Source of the DNA: Flavobacterium tyrosinilyticum
Lineage (GTDB): Bacteria > Bacteroidota > Bacteroidia > Flavobacteriales > Flavobacteriaceae
NCBI RefSeq assembly: GCF_023656565.1
Contig: NZ_JAMOKG010000002.1
Coordinates: 1,060,030 to 1,124,029, forward strand
DNA: 64,000 bases
Direction: 5' to 3'
In this document: positions 36,766 to 45,447 of the stretch, one piece after another
How the letters are laid out: each line of letters begins with the position of its first letter
Numbering within the stretch: the stretch's first letter is position 1
Position numbers and translations under genes: made by a program
The notes under the pieces: model-generated
The model's input: the letters and a program-made list of their open reading frames with translations, nothing else
Databases searched by the model: none
What the model was told of the DNA's origin: nothing

Positions 36766-36798
36766 AACTTTGTCAAAGTTCGAAACTTTGACAAAGTT
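36766..36798 (-). terminator. AACTTTG palindrome, copy 2, likely terminator of the SMR gene
   Basis: The same 15-bp arms as the copy at 36513, here with loop CGA. Seven A at its left edge overlap the arm and give a T-run on the minus strand, 23 bp past the SMR stop. A repeat seems to have been put to use as a terminator. Confidence 0.7.
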
Positions 36799-36821
36799 GA
36801 GTATAATCGTAAAATATATTT

Positions 36822-37148
36822 TTAGTGAGAAACCGCCTTTAATCCAACAATAGAACCAACCAATGTTGCTAAGAAAAACAATCTCCAGAAAGCTGCAGGT
36901 TCTTTAAAAACAAAGATACCCACTAGAACCGTTCCAACAGCACCAATTCCTGTCCAGACAGCATAAGCAGTTCCTAGCGGAAGGGTTTCTGTAGCTTTCA
37001 TTAATAAAAGCATGCTTACCGTTAATGATATAAAGAAACCAATATACCAATAGTACATTTCGGTTCCAGTAGTTGCTTTTGCTTTTCCAAGACATGACGC
37101 GAAGGCTACTTCAAATAGTCCCGCGATGATTAAAATAATCCAGTTCAT
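36822..37148 (-). CDS. Small multidrug resistance (SMR) family transporter
   Basis: At 108 residues with four membrane helices it is a typical SMR subunit. The essential membrane glutamate is present (Glu13 in AGLFEVAFAS), as are GTAYAVWTGIGAVGT and FKEPAAFWR. Sequence around the glutamate and the WTGIGAVG motif is closer to the SugE/Gdx guanidinium exporters than to EmrE. It works as an antiparallel dimer exchanging protons. The Crp-type regulator just upstream on the same strand may control it. No guanidine riboswitch was recognised upstream. Confidence 0.9.
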   Translation of the reverse strand: MNWIILIIAGLFEVAFASCLGKAKATTGTEMYYWYIGFFISLTVSMLLLMKATETLPLGTAYAVWTGIGAVGTVLVGIFVFKEPAAFWRLFFLATLVGSIVGLKAVSH

Positions 37149-37262
37149 ATAGTTAAAATTTTGTGATGCAAAGTTCTTTTATGGAAATCAGAAAAAAATT
37201 AACAAATGATAAAAAATGAAAGTTATTTTAATCTGTTTTGCTCAAGAATTAAAATCTAATTT

Positions 37263-37378
37263 GATCTGCTAAAATCTGTGTAAATCTGCGTGAAATACTT
37301 TTTGCATATGATTTTTTCACGCAGATTTACACAGATTAAAGCAGATTTGTTCAGATTTGTTCAGATTTGTTCAGATTT
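37263..37378. repeat. Dispersed CACGCAGATTT element, copy 4, with 10-bp tandem repeats
   Basis: Two 33-bp arms (37263-37295 and 37316-37348) are nearly perfect complements, but here they are arranged outside-in compared with the other copies: CTGCGTGAAA ends face each other across a 20-bp spacer. Three tandem copies of AGATTTGTTC (37343-37372) and part of a fourth follow. It fills most of the gap between the SMR and Crp genes. Confidence 0.8.
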
Positions 37379-37410
37379 AAATGGAGATTTTAAAAAAATC
37401 GCCTAAAGGG

Positions 37411-37974
37411 TTATTTTAATTCTGCACGTATTCTGCTTAAACTCACTTGTGTAATTCCCAAATAAGAAGCTATATGACCTAATTGTACTCTTTGCAAAAG
37501 TTCAGGATGGTCTTTCATTAATTCCAAATAGCGTTCAGAAGCATTTTTGAATTGTCTAGAAATCAAACGTTCTTCGGTTTTGATCAACTCTTTTTCGGCA
37601 AATTTTCGTCCCCAATTGGCTATGTGAACATCTTCATTAAAGAGTTTTCTCAGGTTTTCTGTTTTAAGTTCGTACAATTCGCAGTCTTCCAAAAGTTCAA
37701 TCGTTTCATAACCAGGCTGATCTTCCACATAACTTTTCATCGAAATGATGGTTTCACCTTCTTTTCCAAACCAAAAAGTAACTTCGTTATCTCTTTCTAC
37801 ATAAGCTCTTACTAATCCTTTCTTTATAAAATAAATATTTGGTTCTACTTTATTTGCTTTTAGCAAAATGTGCCCTTTAGAAAATGCCATTTCTGTAACA
37901 TTGTTTTGCAGAGCAAGTTTAGACTGCTCGGGAAGTTGGTGTATGTGATCCAGAATTTTAGAAATATCCATCAA
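37411..37974 (-). CDS. Crp/Fnr-family regulator
   Basis: The N-terminal cyclic-nucleotide-binding-like beta roll (KGHILLKANKVEPNIYFIKKG) is followed by a C-terminal helix-turn-helix (LGHIASYLGITQVSLSRIRAEL). There are no Fnr-type cysteine clusters, and the phosphate-binding residues for cAMP are not evident, so the ligand is unknown. Length of 187 residues is usual for the flavobacterial group. Adjacent to the SMR gene on the same strand, with a repeat element between them. Confidence 0.9.
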   Translation of the reverse strand: MMDISKILDHIHQLPEQSKLALQNNVTEMAFSKGHILLKANKVEPNIYFIKKGLVRAYVERDNEVTFWFGKEGETIISMKSYVEDQPGYETIELLEDCELYELKTENLRKLFNEDVHIANWGRKFAEKELIKTEERLISRQFKNASERYLELMKDHPELLQRVQLGHIASYLGITQVSLSRIRAELK

Positions 37975-38035
37975 CGGAATTTTAATATTTTAGAATAAAG
38001 GTAAAAAGTAAAACGGCAAAATGAAGTTACTTTAA

Positions 38036-38067
38036 TAAAAAAATCCCATTTCAAAAAGAAATGGGAT
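38036..38067 (-). terminator. Terminator of the RND efflux operon
   Basis: ATCCCATTTC and GAAATGGGAT form a perfect 10-bp stem with a 5-nt loop. Seven A on the left give a T-run on the minus strand. It lies 60 bp beyond the TolC-type gene stop. Confidence 0.85.
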
Positions 38068-38127
38068 ATAAAACAACCTCTGCGATGAGCTATTATAAAC
38101 AGAAGCCATTTTTGACCAACATATAAA

Positions 38128-39618
38128 CTAATTTATTCCTCCGCCTAAAGCCTTATAAAGCAATACTTGTGAGTTTGCATTTCGAAGTTGGATATCGACA
38201 AAATCCAATTCGGCCTGCAATTTATTTTTTTGTGCATTGATGATTTCCAGATAATTAGCATAACCGCTCAAATACAAGTCGTTGGAGACATTTACGGCAA
38301 TTTCGAGATGATCAATTTCGTTTAATTTATATTTTAAAACATCTTCATAAGCTTGATTTCTATGCAATAGAGCACTTAATTCGTTGAAAGCTGTTGTAAC
38401 CGTATTTTGGTATTGCAAAAATGAAATTTCCTGTTTTCTGTTGGAAACATAAAACTCTTGTTTAATCTCGCCTTTATTGAAAACGGGAGCTGTTAATCCG
38501 CCCAAAATCTGCCAAGCGAAAGAACCGGCATCAAAGAAAGTATTGAACGAAAATGAATTGAATCCTGCATATCCGCCCAAATTTAAAGTTGGGAAAAAAG
38601 CGGCGCGAGCCGATTTGGCATCTGCATTACTGGCTAATAATTCGAAGTAAGCTTCTGATACATCGGGTCTTTTGTGAATGATAGAATCCACGCTGATTTT
38701 TTGGTTTAAAACCTCCAAATGTCCAGATAAGAAATCACTGCTTCTGTCAATTTTTCCGCCATATTCGCCTAAAAGTGTCAATAGAGCTTTTTCGGTTTGA
38801 TCAATGCTTAATTTTAATTCTGAGGCTTGGGCGTGAATGTTATTGTTTTGCGCATTAAACTGCTGTACAGCCAATTCCGTCGCTTTTCCAACCGATCTTT
38901 GTGCCGAAACAATATCAAGCGCTTTTTCCTGTGTTTTCAAGTTGTTATCGTAAATCGCCGCTTGTTTATCTAAAGCGATCAATTTGAAATACAAGTCGGC
39001 AACATCTCCTAAAAGGCGTGTTTGCAACAAACGCATTCCTTGTTGAGAAGCAAAAAAACGCTGCTGTGCTGCTTTTTTACGATTGCTTAATTTGCCCCAG
39101 ATATCAGCTTCCCAAGAAACTTTGGCTCCCAAAAATAGGTTAGGAGTAAGATCTTCGTTGATTCTTTGTTTATCGCTAATATTTTGAGAAAAATTGGTAT
39201 CAAAGTTACCAACTCCATCCATTGTATATTTTCCGTAATGTGTTCCAGAAGCATCGGCCACAAGATCTAAAGAGGGAAGAAGTGCTAGTTTTGCTACTTT
39301 TAAATGCGAATTGGCAATTAAAATTCTTTCCTGCATGATTAAATAATCAGGATTCTTGGTAATGGCTTTTTTTAATAGTTCTTCTAATTTTGGATCTTTA
39401 AAAAACGTCTCCGTTTTTAACGGAATAAAAGGTTGAGCCTCAGTTGAAGCTTCTTTTTTCTCCCTATCAAAATTTTCTGGAAGCTTTGCTGCGTCTAGTT
39501 TGTTACTGACTTTTGGTGCCGAACAAGCCGTTAAAAGTAAAACTCCAGTTATTACAACGGCGCTTTTGGTTGTCCTTATCACATCAGTATTTTTATATTG
39601 ATTTAATATCTCTTTCAT
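38128..39618 (-). CDS. TolC-like outer-membrane efflux lipoprotein (NodT/OprM type)
   Basis: The N-terminus holds a lipoprotein signal (VVITGVLLLTACS, lipid-anchored Cys near residue 32). The 496-residue body has two homologous outer-membrane-efflux halves with long helical stretches (AVQQFNAQNNNIHAQASELKL and the late LYLSGYANYLEIINAQKNKL). It forms the trimeric exit duct of the RND pump whose permease and adaptor genes lie upstream on the same strand. The 191-bp gap before it carries a dispersed repeat, so the third gene may be partly uncoupled. Confidence 0.92.
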   Translation of the reverse strand: MKEILNQYKNTDVIRTTKSAVVITGVLLLTACSAPKVSNKLDAAKLPENFDREKKEASTEAQPFIPLKTETFFKDPKLEELLKKAITKNPDYLIMQERILIANSHLKVAKLALLPSLDLVADASGTHYGKYTMDGVGNFDTNFSQNISDKQRINEDLTPNLFLGAKVSWEADIWGKLSNRKKAAQQRFFASQQGMRLLQTRLLGDVADLYFKLIALDKQAAIYDNNLKTQEKALDIVSAQRSVGKATELAVQQFNAQNNNIHAQASELKLSIDQTEKALLTLLGEYGGKIDRSSDFLSGHLEVLNQKISVDSIIHKRPDVSEAYFELLASNADAKSARAAFFPTLNLGGYAGFNSFSFNTFFDAGSFAWQILGGLTAPVFNKGEIKQEFYVSNRKQEISFLQYQNTVTTAFNELSALLHRNQAYEDVLKYKLNEIDHLEIAVNVSNDLYLSGYANYLEIINAQKNKLQAELDFVDIQLRNANSQVLLYKALGGGIN

Positions 39619-39660
39619 TGTTTAATTTATTTGTTCAATCTTCTGTGTATTTTTTTATTT

Positions 39661-39800
39661 AACACATAGAAACATAGATTTTCTTTTTTTTGAAAAGGGA
39701 GTTGAAAGAAACTAGTTTCTAACACATAGCCTATGTGTGTTTATGCTAGTGAAACGCCTTTTTTACGCTTTTTAAATCCTATGAATCTATGTGTTTAAAA
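39661..39800 (+). repeat. AACACATAG dispersed repeat, copy 2
   Basis: Positions 39661-39729 match the minus strand of 36687-36756 over about 70 bp, including AGAAACTAGTTTCT. This copy is followed by a palindrome centred at 39730 (AACACATAG-C-CTATGTGTGTT) and by AATCTATGTGTTTAAA at 39784-39799, complementary to the left edge. It sits between the RND permease and TolC genes of one operon. Confidence 0.75.
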
Positions 39801-39809
39801 AATTACGCA

Positions 39810-42800
39810 TTAAGATTTGCTCATTCGTTTTTCCAATTTTGCAAACAGTATGTAAAGTCCAGGAATAATTAAAAGACCAAACACAGTTCCAATTAACATT
39901 CCTCCTGCAGCTGCTGTACCTATCGAACGGTTACCAATTGCACCTGCACCAGAAGCGATACACAACGGAATTAATCCTGAAATAAAAGCAAAAGAAGTCA
40001 TCAAAATCGGTCTGAAACGAAGTCTTGCTCCTTCAATCGCTGCTTCGACAATATCACGTCCAAGCTTGTTCTGCGCCATGGCAAATTCTACAATCAGAAT
40101 GGCATTCTTGGCGAGCAGACCAATCAGCATGACGAGTGCTACTTGAGCGTAAATGTTATTGTCCAGTCCAACCATGACAAGCGCGATGTAAGAACCGAAA
40201 ACTCCAACCGGAAGACTTAATAATACTGGGAACGGAAGCAATAAACTTTCGTATTGTGCCGCCAATAATAAGTATACAAATAGTATACAAAGCGCAAAAA
40301 TGTAGATCGTCTGGTTTCCTGATAAAATCTCTTCACGCGTCATACCAGACCATTCCAGTTCAAAACGGCTAGGAAGTTTTTCCGCTGCAATTTTTTCAAC
40401 AGCGGCAATGGCATCTCCAGAACTGTAACCTTCAGCAGGTTCACCGTTAATCATAGCTGACATGTACATGTTGTAACGCGTTAAAACCTCAGGTCCGTAA
40501 ACTCTTTCTAATTTAATAAAAGTAGAAAACGGAACCATTTCGCCAGCTTCATTCTTCAGATACATATCCAAAATACTTTCTGGATTTTGACGAAACTGCG
40601 GACTTGCCTGAACCATTACTTTATACATTTGAGAGAAACGGATAAAGTTGGTTGCATAAAAAGAACCTAACATGGTTTGCAAAGTTGACATGGCGTTGTC
40701 TACCGAAATTCCTTTTTTGGCCGCCAAATCATAATCAATATGGATTAAATACTGCGGGAAAGTGGCATCAAAACTCGAGAAAGAGTTCTGAATTTCTGGC
40801 GAAGCATTTAGTTCTTTGATGAATTCTTTGGTTACTTTATCGGTATTAGTAATACTTCCTCCAGATTTATCCAGCAAACGAAGCTCAAAACCACTGGTGT
40901 TACCAAAACCAGGAACGGTTGGCGGAGCAAAAATCTCGATTTGTGCATCGGTAATGTTTTTGGTTTTTTCTGTAAGTTCCGCCATAAATTCGGTTACCGA
41001 AATATCACGTTCGCTCCAGTCTTTTAAGTTGATCATTCCCATTCCGTAAGAAGCTCCTGCGATTTCGGTTACAATACTGTATCCCGCAAGAGTTGTTACG
41101 TTATCTACACCTTTAATTCCGCGAGCAATTTTAGTTACTTCGTCCAAAGCTTTTTCAGTACGTTCTACCGTTGCTCCTTGTGGTGTTGTAACACTCACGT
41201 AAACCATTCCTTGGTCTTCAGTTGGGATAAATCCAGATGCCAAAAATTTCGTTGTTCCCCAAGTTAAAATACAGAATAGCACTAATATACCCACTGTAAC
41301 AGTGTTACGATCGGCAAACTTCACCAATACTTTGATGTATTTTGAAGTAATATTATCGAACCAATGGTTGAATCTGTGGAAGAAACGATCTAAAAGCGAT
41401 TTTTTCTCTTTATTTGGATCGTGCGCTTTTAGCATAATAGCGCAAAGGGCAGGAGTAAGGGTAAGGGCATTAATACCCGAAATCACAATACTAATAGCCA
41501 TTGTTAAAGAAAACTGCCTATAGAAAACCCCGACTGGACCGCTCAAGAAAGCAACGGGAATAAATACGGCAGCCATTACGATTGTAATTGCGATAACGGC
41601 ACCTGTAATTTCTTTCATAGCGCTAATGGTAGCTTCCATTGGCGACATATGTTCTTCGGAGATTTTTACGTGAACGGCTTCGACAACGACAATGGCGTTA
41701 TCAACCACGATTCCGATAGAAAGTACTAAAGCGAAAAGCGTTAATAAGTTGATCGAGAAGCCCATCATCGACATAAACGTAAACGAACCAATAAGCGCGA
41801 CAGGAACTGCCAATACTGGAATTAAAGTAGATCTCCAATCTTGAAGGAAAAGGAAAACTACAAATGCTACCAAAATAAAGGCTTCAACTAATGTTCTCAA
41901 TACTTCATGAATAGAAGCGTCAAGGAAACGCGAAACGTCGTACGCAATGTTGAATTCCATTCCAGGAGGAAAAGAAGACCCTTTCAATTCTGCCATTTTT
42001 TCTTTTACGCTCGCAATAACTTCAGAAGCATTCGAACCCGGACGCTGTTTTAACATGATGGATGCCGAAGGTTTTCCGTCGGTTTTAGAAACCATTCCGT
42101 AACTCATCGCACCAAATTCAATTTTCGAAATGTCTTTTAATCTTAAAATAGTTCCGTCTGAATTGGCTCTTAACGGAATTTCTTCATATTGTTTTGGCTC
42201 GAAGAATTTTCCGCCATACTTAATTACATATTGTAATTGATTGTTCATTTGTCCTGAACCTTCACCGACTTTACCCGGTGCGGCAGAAATATTTTGTTTT
42301 TGAAGTGAATTAATAACTTCATTTGCCGAAATATTATATGAAAGCATCTTTTCTGGATCTAACCAAACACGCATCGAATATTCTTTCTGACCCATGATTT
42401 CGGCACGTCCGACACCATCAATACGTTTTAATTCCTGAAGAATATTAATATCGGTAAAGTTGAAGATAAACTGTTCGTCTTGAGTTTTGTCGGTACTTGT
42501 AATGTTCAAGTACATCAACATACTGTTTACCTCTTTTTCGGTCGTAACCCCAGCACGAATTACCTCTTCTGGAAGTTCGTCCAGAATCGTGGTAACCCTG
42601 TTCTGCACGTTTACGGCAGCCAGATCAGGATCGGTTCCTACTTCAAAGAAAACCTGAATTAAGGTCAAACCATCGTTGGATGTTACGGTTGACATATACG
42701 TCATTCCAGGTACACCATTGATAGCTCTTTCTAACGGAAGGGCGACGGCATTGGCCGAAACCTCTGCGTTTGCTCCTGTATATTTTGCTGTAACGGTTAC

Positions 42801-42926
42801 AGACGGTGGTACAATGTCTGGGAATTGGGTAATGGGAAGCTGAAACAACGCCAGCAATCCCAGAAGGACTATCATAACCGAGATGATTAATGACAATATT
42901 TTCCTTCTGATAAATAACTCTATCAT
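39810..42926 (-). CDS. RND efflux transporter permease (HAE1/AcrB type)
   Basis: A complete 1038-residue RND pump with twelve membrane helices and two large periplasmic loops. Signature features: the first helix IISVMIVLLGLLALFQLPITQ(F), GVPGMTYMST, the helix-4 proton-relay aspartates in ALVLSIGIVVDNAIVVVE, the helix-10/12 region LLAKNAILIVEFA and the end GTVFGLLIIPGLYILF. The HAE1 subgroup exports hydrophobic compounds such as drugs, dyes and detergents. It is flanked by its adaptor and duct genes. No regulator gene is adjacent. Confidence 0.94.
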   Translation of the reverse strand: MIELFIRRKILSLIISVMIVLLGLLALFQLPITQFPDIVPPSVTVTAKYTGANAEVSANAVALPLERAINGVPGMTYMSTVTSNDGLTLIQVFFEVGTDPDLAAVNVQNRVTTILDELPEEVIRAGVTTEKEVNSMLMYLNITSTDKTQDEQFIFNFTDINILQELKRIDGVGRAEIMGQKEYSMRVWLDPEKMLSYNISANEVINSLQKQNISAAPGKVGEGSGQMNNQLQYVIKYGGKFFEPKQYEEIPLRANSDGTILRLKDISKIEFGAMSYGMVSKTDGKPSASIMLKQRPGSNASEVIASVKEKMAELKGSSFPPGMEFNIAYDVSRFLDASIHEVLRTLVEAFILVAFVVFLFLQDWRSTLIPVLAVPVALIGSFTFMSMMGFSINLLTLFALVLSIGIVVDNAIVVVEAVHVKISEEHMSPMEATISAMKEITGAVIAITIVMAAVFIPVAFLSGPVGVFYRQFSLTMAISIVISGINALTLTPALCAIMLKAHDPNKEKKSLLDRFFHRFNHWFDNITSKYIKVLVKFADRNTVTVGILVLFCILTWGTTKFLASGFIPTEDQGMVYVSVTTPQGATVERTEKALDEVTKIARGIKGVDNVTTLAGYSIVTEIAGASYGMGMINLKDWSERDISVTEFMAELTEKTKNITDAQIEIFAPPTVPGFGNTSGFELRLLDKSGGSITNTDKVTKEFIKELNASPEIQNSFSSFDATFPQYLIHIDYDLAAKKGISVDNAMSTLQTMLGSFYATNFIRFSQMYKVMVQASPQFRQNPESILDMYLKNEAGEMVPFSTFIKLERVYGPEVLTRYNMYMSAMINGEPAEGYSSGDAIAAVEKIAAEKLPSRFELEWSGMTREEILSGNQTIYIFALCILFVYLLLAAQYESLLLPFPVLLSLPVGVFGSYIALVMVGLDNNIYAQVALVMLIGLLAKNAILIVEFAMAQNKLGRDIVEAAIEGARLRFRPILMTSFAFISGLIPLCIASGAGAIGNRSIGTAAAGGMLIGTVFGLLIIPGLYILFAKLEKRMSKS

Positions 42927-42976
42927 TTTAAATTTTTTAGATAAATAATTAAATAACTGTTTTACAGGTCGATAAT

Positions 42977-44071
42977 CTACATTTGTTTCATGTTGATTTT
43001 ATCGCCATCTCTCAATGATTGCGTACCTTCTTGCACAATTAGGTCGTCGCTTTTTAGACCTTCGTTTAAGATGTACACATCATCTAGAGTGGTTTCAATT
43101 GTAACATTCGTCATTTTAACTACTCCATCTTTGTTCACACGGAAAACGTATTGTTTGTCCTGAATAGAAAAAACAGCTTTCTGCGGAATTAAAATTGCAT
43201 TGGTTTTTGGCTCTGAAATAATTAGTTTTCCAGAAGTTCCGTGTTTGATAAATCCTTGCGGATTGTGAAATTTTGCTTTGTATTGAATAGAACCTGTTTG
43301 TTTGTCGATATCTCCATCAGCAGTTCTTAATTCTCCCTTTTGATCGTAAACTTGTCCATTTGGCAATACCAATCTAATATCGCCCTGCGTGTTTAAGGTT
43401 TTGTCTTCCATCATTTGGAAATAGGTATTCTCAGGAATTGAGAAATAGGCGTACACATCGTCCAATTGAGAAACAGTAGTCAATAATGAACCGTTTTCTA
43501 CTAAACTTCCTTCTTTAAACGGAATACGGTCAACTGTTCCGTCAAATGGCGCGCGGATCGTGGTAAAACTAATCTGTTGGTTGATTGCTTTTCTTTCTGC
43601 AGCAGCGTGAGCCAATTTCGCGGAAGCGGCATCATTTTTTGCTTTAGATAATTCTAATTCTTTATCTGCAATTACTTTTTTATTGAAAAGGGTTTGAGCT
43701 TGTTCTAGTTCTACAGTTGCAATTCTTAAATCGGCTTTTGCACTTTTGTAAACCGCTTCGGCTTTTAGAAGTTGAATCTGAAGTTCAACATCGCTTATTT
43801 TAAAAAGGATTTGCCCTTTTTTTACTTTTTGTCCTTCGCTAACGTAAACTTTGTCTAATAAACCAGGAATACGAACGTGAATTTCTACATTGTTTTTAGC
43901 ATGTACGTCGGCAACAAATTTGCTCGAAACTATAGTGTCTTTTAGAGTTACCTTATAAACAGGAAACGTTTTTATGTTGTTTGAATCTTTTTTTGATTTA
44001 TCTCCGCACGAGACTAAAACGAATAAAGCCAAGGTGCATAAAAGAAATGGATTTTTATAAATGCTCATCAT
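42977..44071 (-). CDS. RND periplasmic adaptor (membrane-fusion lipoprotein)
   Basis: A lipoprotein signal (ALFVLVSCGDKSKKD) places it on the inner membrane facing the periplasm. Barrel-sandwich halves (VHVRIPGLLDKVYVSEGQKVKKGQILFKI is the lipoyl part, quoted only as EGQKVKKGQILF; then TTIRAPFDGTVDRI) flank a helical hairpin (about 95-165), followed by the beta-barrel domain. The size of 364 residues is usual. First gene of the three-gene efflux operon. Confidence 0.93.
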   Translation of the reverse strand: MMSIYKNPFLLCTLALFVLVSCGDKSKKDSNNIKTFPVYKVTLKDTIVSSKFVADVHAKNNVEIHVRIPGLLDKVYVSEGQKVKKGQILFKISDVELQIQLLKAEAVYKSAKADLRIATVELEQAQTLFNKKVIADKELELSKAKNDAASAKLAHAAAERKAINQQISFTTIRAPFDGTVDRIPFKEGSLVENGSLLTTVSQLDDVYAYFSIPENTYFQMMEDKTLNTQGDIRLVLPNGQVYDQKGELRTADGDIDKQTGSIQYKAKFHNPQGFIKHGTSGKLIISEPKTNAILIPQKAVFSIQDKQYVFRVNKDGVVKMTNVTIETTLDDVYILNEGLKSDDLIVQEGTQSLRDGDKINMKQM

Positions 44072-44296
44072 TAGGTTTAAATTTTTGAATAAATAGATTT
44101 TCTCCCTTGATAATAAATATCGGGAGTATGAATTTGGATTCTGTTTTCGAAAACAATCGAAACAAAAGATAAAAATGGATTTTGGATGCTTCTCTGTTAG
44201 AAAAGTACCGTTTTGAGAATGTTTTTATAGCAATAGCAGCTCAATTGCATAAGCAAATGAGAAATTATTCTATACAAAATGACAAAAATTTAAAGC

Positions 44297-44656
44297 CTAG
44301 AAAAGCTGATACAAATGAAGATGAGGATGTCTTTCGATGTGGTATATTGAAGCTATACCATATATTAAAGTCTCTTTATAGACTTTGAAGTTGACTAAAT
44401 TGCTAAAATACGGAGCTTTGATCGTACTTTGTTCCAAAGTAGTCGCTCTGCATTTCATTTTCTTTTTGAGCTTATAATGGACTTCTAGATTTTTAGAAGA
44501 AGAAAAGTCAGAAGAAAAAATCTGCGTGTCGTCTGCTGCAACACTATCTAAGGTAATGCAGCTGCTAGCACTATAAATCGGCGAATACGTCTCGGTACCT
44601 CTAAAAAAAGAAAGCAACGATAGTAAAACGACATATATGAACTTGGTGGGTTTCAT
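44297..44656 (-). CDS. Possible small exported protein, unknown function
   Basis: A 119-residue open frame begins with a plausible signal peptide (KFIYVVLLSLLSFFRG) and continues as a polar domain with three cysteines. I recognise no family. It lies upstream of the RND operon on the same strand, 225 bp away. It may be a real small secreted protein; the lack of any known domain and of promoter evidence keeps this uncertain. Confidence 0.4.
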   Translation of the reverse strand: MKPTKFIYVVLLSLLSFFRGTETYSPIYSASSCITLDSVAADDTQIFSSDFSSSKNLEVHYKLKKKMKCRATTLEQSTIKAPYFSNLVNFKVYKETLIYGIASIYHIERHPHLHLYQLF

Positions 44657-45447
44657 TTACAGTACAGCAGATTATATAATTTTGTTCCTTAAAAAGAGGG
44701 AATATATTTGTTTAAAGTGCGCCAAATATAGTAATTTGAAAAGTAAGGTTTCTTAAAATTTTTCTAAAAACCGTGAGATTTAAAAATTTGATAATATTTG
44801 AAGTTGGTTTTTAGGGTTTTAATTTTTTAGTATCTTCCTTATTAATAAGTTAGTATCGATTGGATTTTGAGAATTTAGTAAAAGAGTAAACTTTTTTATT
44901 GTTATATCTTAAAATAAATTAATGATTTAAGTGGAAACTGTGTAAATGCCTTTCTGACTTTGTACAGTTTTTTTGCATTCTTAATTGAAAGAGAAATCAA
45001 AATGAGATTCTTTTTGGCTTCTGATAAAGCTATTGTCACTTCAGTTTATATTCTATAAAAATTTTTCAAAATGAGGAAAGCCGTAAAGTTGTTTGGTATT
45101 TATTTTATTAGATTTGCGCGCGATTAATTTTTTTGTTTTTATTAATAAGTAAAAACTTTCTTTTACTTATTTTATTTTTCATCAGAATACCATTCTAATA
45201 TTAAATTTGATAAATCCTAACTTAATTAAAAAAAATATTGCAAAAGTAAGGTCTTTTAGAAACTTTCCGATTGAAAAAGAGGTTTTAAAGGATAGAATTA
45301 ATTGAGTTAAATTGAATGCTAATCTGCTCTAGAAGTTTTGAAAGTCAACACTGTATATAATTGAGCAGAGTAAGTGGTTAGAAAAGTTGAAAGATGAATA
45401 AAAATAAATATTTAATAGATCAAATAAAGCTTTAAAAGAAATTAGGA
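44657..45447. other. 791-bp AT-rich region without a recognisable gene
   Basis: This gap precedes the 12.7-kb fibre/RHS operon. It contains a hairpin with a T-run (44935-44974) and little else. A weak promoter-like pair, TTTTG at 45336 and TATAATTG at 45356-45363, lies about 85 bp before the operon, but its spacing is shorter than usual. The gap could hold a small RNA or a long leader. No open frame here looks real. Confidence 0.5.
44935..44974 (+). terminator. Hairpin with T-run in a gene-free region
   Basis: AAACTGTGTAAA pairs with TTTGTACAGTTT (10 of 12 positions), with a 12-nt loop, and ends in seven T. No gene on the plus strand ends nearby, so it may terminate a small RNA or be a remnant. 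Confidence 0.5.

Noticed and set aside
36822..37260. Guanidine riboswitch before the SMR gene
   Set aside because: The upstream region shows only the dispersed palindromic element; no ykkC-type conserved sequences were recognised.
44182..44388. 68-codon plus-strand open frame ahead of the RND adaptor gene
   Set aside because: It overlaps a better minus-strand candidate with a signal peptide, has no recognised motif and no promoter-like sequence; likely chance.
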